64,000 nt of DNA from Pacificitalea manganoxidans (GTDB taxonomy: Bacteria; Pseudomonadota; Alphaproteobacteria; Rhodobacterales; Rhodobacteraceae): contig NZ_CP021406.1 in NCBI RefSeq assembly GCF_002504165.1, forward strand, positions 114,641 to 178,640. The letters are read 5' to 3'. Shown here piece by piece: positions 17,607-26,518 of this stretch. How positions within the stretch are numbered: the stretch's first letter is position 1; each line of letters opens with the position of its first letter. The notes under the pieces are model-generated. The model did no database searches and was not told where the DNA came from. It saw nothing but the letters and a program-made list of their open reading frames with translations. A program made the position numbers and the translations under genes.

Positions 17607-18488
17607 TTGACGGCAGGGACAACTGAGGAAGACGGTCGGATCGCCCTCATTCAATCGGACATTTGGATCGGCTTTCCGCGGGCCGAACAAGTGCTGGACC
17701 GTTTGCAGGGTATGATCGAGGCGCCAAGGCAAACCCGTATGCCTGGCCTTCTTGTGCATGGCGCGTCCGGGATCGGAAAGACGATGATCGCCCGAAACCT
17801 GTCGCGCAAGTACGCACCAGAATACGATCCGCCGTCAGGCATCACGCGCACACCGCTTCTGCTGTTGCAAGCGCCGCCCGCACCCGACGAACGGCGGTTC
17901 TATCTGCACATCTTGGCCGCCGTCGGCGCCCCGGCGACGGCACTGAGCGCCCGCGCTCAAAATGTGGCTTCCCTCGAAGTCCGTGTCATCGCACTCTTGC
18001 GCGACCTTGGCCTGCGGATGATCATGATCGACGAGGTCCACAATCTTTTGGCCGGGACCCACCGCGAACAGCGCCGCTTTCTCAATGTTCTGCGGTATCT
18101 CAGCAATGAACTCGAAGTGTCGCTGGTATGCCTCGGGGTCAGCGAGGCCGTCGATGCCATCCGTGGTGATCTCCAGCTTGCCAGGCGGCTGGACGAACAT
18201 CACCTGCCAAACTGGCGCGACGATGCCGAGTTCTCGGACATGATTCAAACACTCATCGCGGCAATGCCCCTCGAGAAGAAATCCAATCTGAAGGTCAAGT
18301 CGCTCAAGCAGATGCTTGCACTGACCGGTGGGGTGACCTCGCGCATCTTCGCCCTGATCAAGGATCTTTCCATCGACGCCATTGTCACTGGTGATGAATG
18401 CATCACCGATGACGCAATCGCAAAATGGACGCCGGTTTGGTCGCGTCACGCGTCCGCTGGGCGGCGGCTCGAGAAGTCCCGGGTGTGA
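17607..18488 (+). CDS. tniB: TniB-like AAA+ ATPase, copy 2
   Basis: This 293-aa protein is identical to the copy 1 protein, with Walker A (HGASGIGKT) and Walker B (MIMIDEVHN) intact. TTG start one base after the tniA stop. Confidence 0.86.
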   Translation: MTAGTTEEDGRIALIQSDIWIGFPRAEQVLDRLQGMIEAPRQTRMPGLLVHGASGIGKTMIARNLSRKYAPEYDPPSGITRTPLLLLQAPPAPDERRFYLHILAAVGAPATALSARAQNVASLEVRVIALLRDLGLRMIMIDEVHNLLAGTHREQRRFLNVLRYLSNELEVSLVCLGVSEAVDAIRGDLQLARRLDEHHLPNWRDDAEFSDMIQTLIAAMPLEKKSNLKVKSLKQMLALTGGVTSRIFALIKDLSIDAIVTGDECITDDAIAKWTPVWSRHASAGRRLEKSRV

Positions 18489-19276
18489 AGCCGCGCCCGC
18501 TGCCAAAGACTGTCGCGCCGCTGCCAGACGAGTTGTTGTCAGGTTGGTTGTCTCGGCTGGCTGCGGCCAACTACTGTAATGACGCGGAACTGCTGGCCCA
18601 TATCGAGATCGATACACGACATGGCGCCGCCCTGGACTTCGACGTTGAGGCGGCCGATGCGGAAAAGATATCTATCGCTGCGCGTGTCGATCCCGACACC
18701 GTGCAGTCAATGACTTTTAGGGCAATGACGAAAATGGAGATGATGCTCACAGCGCAAGTTCCTTTCCAGTCTTGCCCCGAGTGTTCCCGACGCGGCCTCT
18801 CGCTCAGGCATTGGCGGCGATCCTGGGCATTTGATTGCCAATTTTGCGGGACCCTACTTGTTCGGAGCCTCGCAAAGCCCGGTGACGAAAAGTTGCCTGA
18901 AAAACTGATAGACCGTGCGCGCTGCGGGGCAGGGCTGCTTGAGCACGCAGCGACGTCAAACCGCCCCAACCTACTTCGACGTGCGATGCGCGCGGTCACC
19001 TTTGGCATGTCGCTCAAGGCCGTCCGCGGGGATCCGTTATTCGCTCTTCAGAGCCCCAGACCGGAAGTGAGGCTGTTCTGCCTTGCGGCGATCGCTGCGG
19101 CCCAGTCTCGTCCGCTGATAAAAGCGGCCATATCCAGCGCCGGTGCCGACGACTATGTAAGAATTGCTCTGTTGCGCGCCTTCGAGAGAGAGCCACGTCT
19201 GCTTGCCGCAGTTGATCATGTTGCGCAACAGCGCGCCAGAAGCACAGGACCAAAGACAGCCGAATCTCACAGTTAA
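18485..19276 (+). CDS. tniQ: TniQ family protein, copy 2
   Basis: Identical to the copy 1 protein, with the same GTG start overlapping the tniB stop and the same CPEC/CQFC zinc-ligand pairs. Its stop lies 54 bases before the element end. A different frame that starts inside this gene (near 19164) runs without a stop into the multicopper oxidase. Confidence 0.8.
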   Translation: MKPRPLPKTVAPLPDELLSGWLSRLAAANYCNDAELLAHIEIDTRHGAALDFDVEAADAEKISIAARVDPDTVQSMTFRAMTKMEMMLTAQVPFQSCPECSRRGLSLRHWRRSWAFDCQFCGTLLVRSLAKPGDEKLPEKLIDRARCGAGLLEHAATSNRPNLLRRAMRAVTFGMSLKAVRGDPLFALQSPRPEVRLFCLAAIAAAQSRPLIKAAISSAGADDYVRIALLRAFEREPRLLAAVDHVAQQRARSTGPKTAESHS

Positions 19277-19330
19277 GGACAAAACTCGACGCTCAAAGCG
19301 CCATGTCTCAGATTTAAAGGCAAAGCGACA

Positions 19331-20705
19331 CGCGGCTTTCGGAAAGCCTCTGCGCGCCGAGCCGCAAATCCGCAGCTTTTCGCTGCGCCCCGCGCCGGGA
19401 CAGGCAAGGCTGGTCCCAGAACCTTATCCCGCAACCCCCGTTTGGGGCTTCAACGGTCAGGTTCCCGGCCCGGAGCTACGGGTTCGGCAAGGCGATCGGC
19501 TGCGCATCGTCGTCACAAACGGTCTGGACGAGGAAACCACCGTCCATTGGCACGGACTTCGTCTGCCGAACGCGATGGACGGGGTTCCACACCTGACGCA
19601 GAAGCCGATCGCACCCGGAGAAACCTTCACCTACGAGTTCGACGCGATCGATGCCGGGACCTTTTGGTATCACCCCCACCAGCGCAGTTTCGAGCAGGTC
19701 GGACGTGGGCTGGCCGGACCACTCATCATCGACGAATCCAACCCGCCGCGGGTCGACCGCGATGTCACCTGGCTGCTTGACGACTGGCGGCTGACGCGGG
19801 ACGCGGCGATTGCGGATGACTTCGGCGCAGCCATGGACATGAGCCATGCGGGCCGTCTGGGCAATACTGTCACGATAAATGGGCGTGTTCCCGATGTCTT
19901 CGTGGTGCGGCAAGGCGAACGCATCCGGTTGCGGCTGATCAATGCCGCCAACGCCCGCATCTTCGCGCTCGACTTCGGCGACCTTTCCGCGCGCATCATT
20001 GCGCTCGACGGCCAGCCGATCACCCCGCACGCCGCGCCTGACGGTGTCGTGGTTCTGGGCCCGGCGATGCGTGCCGACATAATGCTCGATTGCCCTGCCG
20101 ACCCGGGAACCACGCTTCAAATCGTCGACCGCGCCTATCGCGATAATGAATTTAACCTGCTGGATGTCGTCTTTGACGAAACGCCCCTGCGTGCCACGCC
20201 GCCGGAATGGGAAATTGCCCTTCCAGCCAATCCACTGATCGAACCTGATCTGAACGCAGCCCGTCGTCACGAAATCCTGTTCACCGGGGGCATGATGGGC
20301 GCCATGGTCGAGCGCCAGATGGGCCCGAGCCAGTCCGGCAGCATGATGGGCGGAATGATGGGTGGCGTTGTGGGTGGCGGCATGTGGTTCGTCAATGGCG
20401 TCGCGGCCGAAGGGCACATGCTCGATCCCTTCCTGACATTGGAGCGCGACGCGAGCCATATCCTCCAAATGACGAACGCCACTGCCTTCGACCATCCGAT
20501 CCACCTGCACGGCCACTCCTTCCGCGTCATCAGCCGCGATGGCGTGCCGACCGAATTCCGTGAATGGCAGGACACCGTGCTGATCGCGCCGCGCGAGCAG
20601 GTCGAAATCGCCCTGGTCGCCGACAATCCCGGAGACTGGATGTTCCATTGCCACATCCTTGAGCACCAGGCGGCCGGGATGATGGGCGTGATCCGCGTCG
20701 CATGA
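19331..20705 (+). CDS. Multicopper oxidase (CueO/copper-resistance type), N-terminus replaced by Tni end
   Basis: About 458 codons encode three cupredoxin domains with the copper ligands in order: HWHGLRLP and WYHPHQ in domain 1, then HPIHLHGHSF and HCHILEHQAAGMM at the C-terminus. A Met-rich segment before the last domain (MMGGMMGGVVGGGMW) matches Cu(I)-oxidising CueO-like enzymes. The reading frame enters from the Tni element with no native start codon or signal peptide; the first plasmid-coded residues are AAFGKPLRAEPQ. The frame is open back to a TTG near 19164 inside the element, so any product would be a fusion that is probably not exported. It is the head gene of a cluster with the three genes downstream. 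Confidence 0.85.
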
Positions 20706-21652
20706 GCAGAGGAGCATGCAGATTGAAGTCGATTGAGATTGGATGTCGGCCAAACCGGCGCAAGGTACTCACCGCGGCACTCAGTATCGGCGTCGCTTCG
20801 ATGTTGCCGGGGTTCGCACTCGCGGCGAGCGATGGTGATCCAGCGGCACTTGCCTTTGATGGCGATACCATTCTGCTGGCGAGAGGAGGGCTGTTCGTCA
20901 GTGACGATGACGGCCGGACTTGGACCGCGGCAGAGACACCGGGGAACGTGCTGTCGCTGGCGACCCATCGCGACCGGCCCGGCCGTGTGGTTGCGGGGCT
21001 CGCCGTGGGCGGTGTCAGCACTTCCGAAGATGGGGGCGCTTCGTGGCGCGTCAGCGACGCTGGGCTGCCTGACGGAGAGATCAATGCCGTTGCCATCGCC
21101 TCGCGGAACTCGGACATGATCTATGCCTCGGTTCGCGGCGACGGATTGTGGAAGAGCGAGGACGCCGGCGCAACCTGGTCGCTCGCCATGGACCGCCCCT
21201 GGCTCGACGACGCAGAGCGCGAACCTCTTGCTCTGGCTTCGGTCGAGCTTGAAACCGGCATGGGCGGGATCTGGATCTATGCGGGCACCGAGGTTGGCCT
21301 TGCGCGGGTGCCCGATTGCTTTTGTCGCTGGCAGGACGTGCAGCCAGGCAACGCGATGGACGCATTGGTTGCGGGTGAAGCCCCACCGTCCGAAGCGCCA
21401 TTGCCAGGCGGTCAACCGATCCTGTCGCTGGCCAGTGCCCCCTCGGCGCCGGAAGTGATGTATGCCGCTCTGCGTTCGGGCCTCTGGGCATCGCAGGACG
21501 GCGGAGTCATCTGGCAAAAGCGGGCCAGCAAAGCTGCGACCGCTGTTGCGGTTCATCCAAGAGACGAGACCTACATCGCTGCCCTGTTGGGCGGCATCTT
21601 GAAATTCAGCCGTGACGGCGGCGCAACCTGGATCGAAACAGGAGAACTATGA
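20702..21652 (+). CDS. Exported beta-propeller (BNR/Asp-box repeat) protein
   Basis: This protein of about 310 aa has an N-terminal RRK-type export signal (NRRKVLTAALSIGVASMLPG) and repeated Asp-box motifs: SDDDGRTW, SEDGGASW, SEDAGATW, SQDGGVIW and SRDGGATW. These mark a BNR/sortilin-like beta-propeller. Such proteins often sit beside multicopper oxidases and DUF411 proteins in copper clusters, but their role is unknown. It overlaps the oxidase stop by 4 bases; a TTG at 20723, 8 bases after an AGAGGAG site, may be the true start. Confidence 0.75.
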   Translation: MSRGACRLKSIEIGCRPNRRKVLTAALSIGVASMLPGFALAASDGDPAALAFDGDTILLARGGLFVSDDDGRTWTAAETPGNVLSLATHRDRPGRVVAGLAVGGVSTSEDGGASWRVSDAGLPDGEINAVAIASRNSDMIYASVRGDGLWKSEDAGATWSLAMDRPWLDDAEREPLALASVELETGMGGIWIYAGTEVGLARVPDCFCRWQDVQPGNAMDALVAGEAPPSEAPLPGGQPILSLASAPSAPEVMYAALRSGLWASQDGGVIWQKRASKAATAVAVHPRDETYIAALLGGILKFSRDGGATWIETGEL

Positions 21653-22143
21653 TGGAGAAAATGATGCAGAGAAGAAACGCGCTTGGTCTGATTGGCAGCG
21701 GCATTGTCGGAATGGTGGGCCTGACCACATCGGCTTGGGCGCAAGCGACAGGCGATGTGGCGCCCGGTCTGACGGGCAGCGAAAGGCAGATCACCATCTG
21801 GCGCGATCCGGGCTGCGGCTGCTGTGATGCCTATGGGGATTATCTCGAAGAACACGGCTTTACCGTAACGCGTGTGGATGACCGCGACTTCGACAAACGC
21901 TCGGTCGAAGTCGGTGTGCCCGCCCAGGGCATCGGCTGCCACTTGGCCGAAATCGACGGCTACTATGTCAGCGGTCTCGTCCCCGTCGACATCATCGAGC
22001 GGCTGCTGGAAACCCGTCCGGCGATAACGGGTATCACCTTGCCGGGAATGCCCGCGAATGCACCCGGGCATGGCTGCGGTCAAGTCAGGCACGCTAAGGA
22101 CCTACGCCTTTGGCCCAGACGGAATTTCAGTTTATGCCGATGA
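21649..22143 (+). CDS. DUF411 protein (periplasmic, metal-associated), C-terminal frameshift
   Basis: An exported protein with signal peptide (cleavage after SAWA) and the DUF411 core: WRDPGCGCCDAYGDYLEEHG, then GIGCHLAEIDGYYVSGLVP and LPGMPANAPGHG. The GCGCC and later Cys/His are plausible metal ligands. After NAPGHG the frame gives an unrelated tail (CGQVRHAKDL...). The family-typical ending SGTLRTYAFGPDGISVYADE is present in the next frame and ends at 22147, so a one-base change near 22075 has shifted the last 22 or so residues. The conserved core is intact. It overlaps its neighbours on both sides. Confidence 0.8.
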   Translation: MMEKMMQRRNALGLIGSGIVGMVGLTTSAWAQATGDVAPGLTGSERQITIWRDPGCGCCDAYGDYLEEHGFTVTRVDDRDFDKRSVEVGVPAQGIGCHLAEIDGYYVSGLVPVDIIERLLETRPAITGITLPGMPANAPGHGCGQVRHAKDLRLWPRRNFSLCR

Positions 22144-22661
22144 ATAAAGGGCCGAAAGATCGATCGGCGAAGTGTACGGTCAGGCGGTCAGCGCACCTCG
22201 CTGCCCTAGTGTCCGCGCTCGCGACCACCGGCGTTGTGGTGCTGGCCCAATCGGAACCGGTTGACCCGCGTGTCGAGGGACTGACGTTTTTGGGAGAGCC
22301 CGTGCTTGCATCCCAGGTCATGGCAGGGCAACAGCTTTATGCGGACAACTGCGCCAGTTGCCATGGTGCCAGCCTCGAGGGTCAGCCCGATTGGCGTCGT
22401 CGTCTTGACACAGGAAGAATGCCGGCCCCGCCGCATGATGACTCAGGCCACACTTGGCACCATTCAGACCGCATGCTTTTTCAGATCACTAAAGGCGGGG
22501 TCGGGGCCGTCGTGCCGGGATACGAGAGCGACATGCCGGCCTTCGGAGAGGATCTGACAGACGCAGAGATCGCGGCTATCCTCGTCTACATCAAGAGCAC
22601 CTGGCCTGAGCGACAACGTGAGTTCCAAGCCGAAGTTTCGGCCAATGACACGGGCGGGTGA
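22140..22661 (+). CDS. Periplasmic c-type cytochrome
   Basis: This 173-aa protein has an N-terminal signal anchor (HLAALVSALATTGVVVLA) and one haem-binding motif, CASCH, followed by a probable axial Met in YESDMPAFGEDL. It is a class I monohaem cytochrome similar to those found with copper-resistance oxidases. I take the ATG at 22140, which overlaps the original DUF411 stop (ATGAATAA). It may take electrons from the oxidase cluster or from a reductase. It is the last gene of the cluster. Confidence 0.82.
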   Translation: MNKGPKDRSAKCTVRRSAHLAALVSALATTGVVVLAQSEPVDPRVEGLTFLGEPVLASQVMAGQQLYADNCASCHGASLEGQPDWRRRLDTGRMPAPPHDDSGHTWHHSDRMLFQITKGGVGAVVPGYESDMPAFGEDLTDAEIAAILVYIKSTWPERQREFQAEVSANDTGG

Positions 22662-22860
22662 AGATCGACAGGGTGTCAGGATAGTATCTTTCGACCAAAA
22701 CCGATCCACCGGGGGACCAATTCGGCAAATCTGTCCTACTCCGCCCCCTGACTCCCGCTTTACCACGCTAATTCGGACCTGACCTGGTTGGCCGTTAACC
22801 CGCCCGCAAGGCAAGCATGTGCTACAAGGGTCGCCTGCATGCGTTCACGAAAATTTACCC

Positions 22861-22891
22861 TTGAACCTCTAGCCACTAGAAGTCCTATCTA
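22861..22891 (+). promoter_or_regulatory. MerR-family promoter (class I) upstream of the L,D-transpeptidase gene
   Basis: TTGAAC (22861-22866) and TATCTA (22886-22891) are separated by 19 bases rather than the usual 17. The spacer contains the dyad CTCTAG...CTAGAAG. The long spacer over a dyad is diagnostic of promoters activated by MerR-family metal sensors. The dyad resembles PbrR/CadR-type sites. Confidence 0.8.
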
Positions 22892-22952
22892 GCCGACGAG
22901 AATGTATATCGTTCTTGCCATTGATCGCCGGTGGGAACCGAAAGGGTACGAC

Positions 22953-23615
22953 ATGCTGACAAGACGACACTTTATTCAAACGACAACAGCGCTCTTTTCG
23001 GCGACTGTGGCCAACCCTGTGTTTGCCGATAACTGGCCCACCGAGGCGCAGAAGGCTGAATGGGACGCGCAAGTCAGCCCGCCCGGCTTCGATCCGGCCA
23101 CGTCAAACCCTTGGGGACTACACCCACGTTTCTTGCCTCAGCGTGTGGACGCGAAGGACGGCCTCGTGCCGGGAGACATCCATGTCGATGCGGTCGCGCG
23201 GTATCTCTACCACATTGAGGAGGGTGGAACCGCGATGCGCTACGGCGTGGCGATCGCGCGGGGCAACCTCTACGAGCCGGGTGTTTATAACATCAAGCGC
23301 AAGGTCAGGTGGCCGCACTGGACGCCAACACAAAACATGATCGAACGCGATCCCGTGAACGCACAATGGGCCGATGGGATGGAACCAGGGCCGGAAAACG
23401 CTCTCGGGTCACGGGCGCTCTATCTCTATGTCGGTGATCGCGACACCTATCTTCGGATACACGGCACACCCTATCCGAGAAGCATCGGCGGTCGTGCGAG
23501 TTCGGGTTGCGTGCGGATGGTTATGGCACACATCAACGAGCTTTATCCGAACGTCGAGATCGGATCGACAGCACATCTTTATTCGGCTGAGGACAGCGTT
23601 ACCGCGAGAAGTTGA
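22953..23615 (+). CDS. Exported L,D-transpeptidase (YkuD family)
   Basis: This 220-aa protein has a twin-Arg-like N-terminus (TRRHFIQTTTALFSATVA, cleavage near VFA-D) and the YkuD catalytic signature RIHGTPYPRSIGG followed by SSGCVRM, with His170 and nucleophile Cys186. Enzymes of this family make 3-3 crosslinks in peptidoglycan or attach proteins to it. The ATG at 22953 is chosen because the export signal starts there. A MerR-type promoter lies about 60 bases upstream, so expression is likely metal-inducible. A second YkuD gene lies 4 kb downstream. Confidence 0.87.
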   Translation: MLTRRHFIQTTTALFSATVANPVFADNWPTEAQKAEWDAQVSPPGFDPATSNPWGLHPRFLPQRVDAKDGLVPGDIHVDAVARYLYHIEEGGTAMRYGVAIARGNLYEPGVYNIKRKVRWPHWTPTQNMIERDPVNAQWADGMEPGPENALGSRALYLYVGDRDTYLRIHGTPYPRSIGGRASSGCVRMVMAHINELYPNVEIGSTAHLYSAEDSVTARS

Positions 23616-23662
23616 ATGAGGTAATTAACTCTCAGCGCATTGATGTGACGTGCGGGTCGTCG

Positions 23663-23947
23663 TCACACTTCCCGCGCGACGCAGATAGGGTTGCCGTTCG
23701 CCGTGCGCAGCGGCAGCAAGGTCGTTTCAACGGGGCCGCTGTGTTCGTACCAGTAGCACCCGTCCTCGGGCACCAAGCGCGCGGTTGCAACATCCTGATC
23801 CGGGGCAGCCATTGCAATCACGGCTTCGGGAACGTTGCCCCGCTGGTCTGCCGCGTCGCCCGGCCCAGTCGGCTGGACTGCGCATCCGGCCGTAAGCGAC
23901 AGCACCACTGCAACCATCATTTTTTGCTTCAGCATCAAAACCCGCAT
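23663..23947 (-). CDS. Small lipoprotein of unknown function
   Basis: This protein of about 94 aa starts at an ATG preceded by GAAAGGA. It has a lipoprotein signal with lipobox LTAG-C (MVAVVLSLTAGCAVQ). The mature part is 70 residues, acidic, with an aromatic motif CYWYEHSGPVETTLLPL near the end and two cysteines. I do not recognise a family. It is convergent with the L,D-transpeptidase gene and divergent from zntA, sharing the region that carries the zntA metal promoter. Confidence 0.65.
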   Translation of the reverse strand: MRVLMLKQKMMVAVVLSLTAGCAVQPTGPGDAADQRGNVPEAVIAMAAPDQDVATARLVPEDGCYWYEHSGPVETTLLPLRTANGNPICVAREV

Positions 23948-24066
23948 CAAGCTTCCTTTCGTGACTGTTTTTCTTTGCAGCGGCTGTTCATGCCTCAAGG
24001 CGTGATGGAGCCGGTCGCCGCATCCTCTAGCAATAAAACAAACTGAAATACCACCGTATTTTGCTC

Positions 24067-24097
24067 TTGAAGCTCTAGCTACTGTAGGGGCTATGTC
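24067..24097 (+). promoter_or_regulatory. MerR-family promoter (class I) upstream of zntA
   Basis: TTGAAG (24067-24072) and TATGTC (24092-24097) are 19 bases apart, with the imperfect dyad CTCTAGCTACTGTAG in the spacer. Same layout as the sites at 22861, 38393 and 39669. It reads toward the ATPase gene, whose start is 33 bases downstream of the -10 box. Confidence 0.8.
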
Positions 24098-24129
24098 CTG
24101 GTAAAGCACCCGAATCCAGAGGTCCATTC

Positions 24130-26484
24130 ATGCCGTCCGACACCCATCGTCACGACCACGATCACGCCGAAGATGCCGAGACAAGCGGCGGCAGCTGCTG
24201 CGGGAGCGCCGGAACGTGCGGCGACATCGTTCCGGCGACGCCCGCGCCAGCGGGCGGGCGCAGTTTTCAGGTGGCCGGCCTCGATTGCGCCGAGGAGGTA
24301 GCAATCCTGAACAAGGTGGTCGGCCCGAAGATCGGTGGGGCCGAGCATCTCGCGTTCGACGTGATCAATGGACGGATGACTATTCTCGACAGCGCCAAGA
24401 GTGTATCGGACGGCGAAATTGCAGAACTGGTCGCAAGCACCGGCATGACCGCCAAGCCCTGGGATGCCGAAAATGCGTCGGTCGACCAGGCGGCCCATCT
24501 TGCACGACAGCGGCTGTTTACGGCGCTCAGTGGCGGCTTCTGGGCCGCGGGTTTTCTGTGGCACATCATCGAGACCGGCATGGGCGGGGCGCTCGGCCTC
24601 TTCGCGGGTCACGGCGAAGCGCCGATGCCACTGGTCGAGGCAGGGCTATTCGCGGTTGCGATCCTGTTCGGTGTCTGGCTCGTGGCACCCAAGGCATGGT
24701 CGTCCGCTCGGCGGCTGTCGCCCGACATGAACCTGCTCATGGTAGTCGCAGTCGCGGGTGCAATTGGCCTCGGCGAATTTTTCGAGGCGGCGACGGTCGC
24801 GTTCTTCTTCTCGCTCTCGCTTTTCCTCGAAAGCTGGAGCGTCGGGCGTGCGAGGAATGCGGTTTCAGCTCTGCTCGACCTGGCGCCGCCGACGGCAAGA
24901 GTTCTTTATGATGACGGATCGGAAGCGGACGTTCCGGCTTCTGCGGTTGCTATCAACGCACGTTTCGTCGTGCGCGGCGGAGACCGCATCCCATTGGATG
25001 GTGAGGTTGTCGATGGGGCAGGGGCCGTCGATCAGGCGCCAATCACCGGAGAGAGTGCGCTGGTCCCAAAGGAACGGGGCGACGATGTCTATGCCGGTAC
25101 GATCAACGGCGAAGGCACACTGACGGTGCGCGCCACGAAGGCCGCCTCGGACACCGTCTTGGCCAAGATCATCCGCATGGTCGGCGACGCCCATGCCCGC
25201 CGCGCGCCGGTGGAGCAATGGGTGGCGAAGTTCGCCCGCATCTACACGCCTATCGTCATGGCTCTCGCCATTGCAATTGCCCTGCTGCCGCCGCTCATTT
25301 TCGGTGGGGCTTGGGATTATTGGTTCTACAATGCACTCGTGCTGCTGGTGATCGCCTGCCCGTGTGCTCTGGTCATCTCGACACCGGTCTCCATCGTTGC
25401 CGCACTCACCGCCTCAGCGCGGGCCGGGGTGCTGATCAAGGGCGGTGCATATGTTGAGGCACCGGGCAAGACCACTGCACTGGCCATGGACAAGACCGGC
25501 ACGATCACCATGGGCGAGCCCGAGGTGGCGGCGGTGCATCCGCTGGGTAGAGCATCGGCGCAGGATCTGATGACCCTCGCCGCGGGGCTCGAGGCACGTT
25601 CCTCGCATCCCTTGGCGCGCGCCATTCTCGCGCGGGCAGAAGCCGACGGCATCAAGGTGTCCGCCGCGGAAGATACCCGAACCGTTCCTGGTAGGGGACT
25701 TGAAGGACGCACTGACGGCCGGTCGATCTGGCTAGGGTCGGACCGGTTTGCCGAGGAGAAGGGTTTCGGCGACGCCATTCCGAAGGATTTGCGCGACCGC
25801 ATCGAAGGGGCTGGCAGCACCCTTGTTGCCGTGGGCGACGACACCGGCGTGACCGGCATCCTTGAATTGCGCGACCGTATCCGCCCCGACGCCAAGGGCA
25901 TCGTGGCACAGCTCCACGCGCAAGGCGTGAAGACCATCGTCATGCTGACGGGCGACAACGAGCGGACAGCGCGCGCTGTTGCCGCCGAGGTCGGCATCGA
26001 CGAGGTCCGTGCCGAGCTTCTGCCCGAAGACAAGGTGACAGCCATCGAAGAACTGGTCGAAACGCATGACATGGTGGCCATGATCGGCGACGGGGTGAAC
26101 GACGCCCCCGCCATGGCGCGCGCGCATTACGCCATCGCGATGGGTGCTGTTGGTTCGGACGCGGCAATCGAGACGGCGGATATTGCCCTGATGACCGACG
26201 ACCTCGGCAAGGTGCCTTGGCTGATCGGTCATTCGCGCCGGACAATGTCGATTATCCATCAGAACATCGGTATTTCCTTGGCGACCAAGGGCGTTTTCGT
26301 TGTCGCTACCGCGTTCGGACTGGCATCGATGTGGGGAGCTATTGCAGCCGACGTAGGAGTGTCATTGCTGGTGGTGGCCAACGCCCTGCGCCTGCTTAAC
26401 AGCCAAGAGGCCAAGGCGCCGCCGTCCGGCGGTGAACAGGTTGGCGAAGGCTTGGCCAAAGGGGCGCTGGCACATGGTCATTGA
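24130..26484 (+). CDS. zntA: Zn/Cd/Pb-exporting P1B-type ATPase (ZntA/CadA-like)
   Basis: This 784-aa inner-membrane pump has an N-terminal His/Cys-rich segment (THRHDHDHAED, GGSCCGSAGTCGD) and a degenerate metal-binding domain (VAGLDCAEEVAIL). The membrane metal-site motif CPC is at about 409-411, the phosphorylation site DKTGT at about 454, then MLTGDN and [10 protein letters not shown]. The last membrane helix carries AADVGVSLLVVANALRLL, the Asp that marks the divalent-cation (P1B-2) subgroup rather than copper pumps. It exports Zn, Cd or Pb. A MerR-type promoter precedes it. The next gene starts about 35 bases downstream. Confidence 0.9.
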   Translation: MPSDTHRHDHDHAEDAETSGGSCCGSAGTCGDIVPATPAPAGGRSFQVAGLDCAEEVAILNKVVGPKIGGAEHLAFDVINGRMTILDSAKSVSDGEIAELVASTGMTAKPWDAENASVDQAAHLARQRLFTALSGGFWAAGFLWHIIETGMGGALGLFAGHGEAPMPLVEAGLFAVAILFGVWLVAPKAWSSARRLSPDMNLLMVVAVAGAIGLGEFFEAATVAFFFSLSLFLESWSVGRARNAVSALLDLAPPTARVLYDDGSEADVPASAVAINARFVVRGGDRIPLDGEVVDGAGAVDQAPITGESALVPKERGDDVYAGTINGEGTLTVRATKAASDTVLAKIIRMVGDAHARRAPVEQWVAKFARIYTPIVMALAIAIALLPPLIFGGAWDYWFYNALVLLVIACPCALVISTPVSIVAALTASARAGVLIKGGAYVEAPGKTTALAMDKTGTITMGEPEVAAVHPLGRASAQDLMTLAAGLEARSSHPLARAILARAEADGIKVSAAEDTRTVPGRGLEGRTDGRSIWLGSDRFAEEKGFGDAIPKDLRDRIEGAGSTLVAVGDDTGVTGILELRDRIRPDAKGIVAQLHAQGVKTIVMLTGDNERTARAVAAEVGIDEVRAELLPEDKVTAIEELVETHDMVAMIGDGVNDAPAMARAHYAIAMGAVGSDAAIETADIALMTDDLGKVPWLIGHSRRTMSIIHQNIGISLATKGVFVVATAFGLASMWGAIAADVGVSLLVVANALRLLNSQEAKAPPSGGEQVGEGLAKGALAHGH

Positions 26485-26518
26485 ACTGGGAGAACCCGGA
26501 AAGGAGCCGAGACGAGAC

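Larger units (their letters stand above)
4441..19330. mobile_element. Probable composite transposon: two Tni-type elements bracketing 7.9 kb of catabolic cargo
   Basis: Two same-orientation copies of a TniA-TniB-TniQ element (4441-7946 and 15825-19330) enclose a tannase-family gene, a decayed IS5-family element, an acyl-CoA dehydrogenase remnant, a GntR regulator and a TRAP transporter. Immediately outside, 4435-4440 and 19331-19336 are both CGCGGC. The inner flanks (CGGCGT after copy 1, TGCAGG before copy 2) do not match each other. Neither copy has its own target duplication. That pattern fits a unit that moved as a whole, using the two outermost ends. Related elements usually duplicate 5 bp, so a 6-bp match is slightly unusual and could be chance (about 1 in 4000). 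Confidence 0.6.
15825..19330 (+). mobile_element. Tni (Tn5053/Tn402-like) element, copy 2
   Basis: This is a 3506-bp copy identical in layout and, as far as compared, in sequence to the one at 4441, in the same orientation. Its left end cuts dctM and its right end abuts the multicopper oxidase gene. Near-identity means the duplication is recent. It has no matching flanks of its own. Confidence 0.88.

Noticed and set aside
4441..19330. The two identical Tni copies as an assembly artefact
   Set aside because: The four flanks are all different in context, and copy 2 cuts dctM precisely at its terminal repeat, as a real insertion would. Long reads would still be needed to be certain.
19476..21556. 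Long minus-strand frames (over 420 codons) opposite the multicopper oxidase
   Set aside because: They are shadows of the plus-strand oxidase and propeller genes, whose copper ligands and Asp-boxes are unmistakable; the antisense frames lack motifs and ribosome sites.
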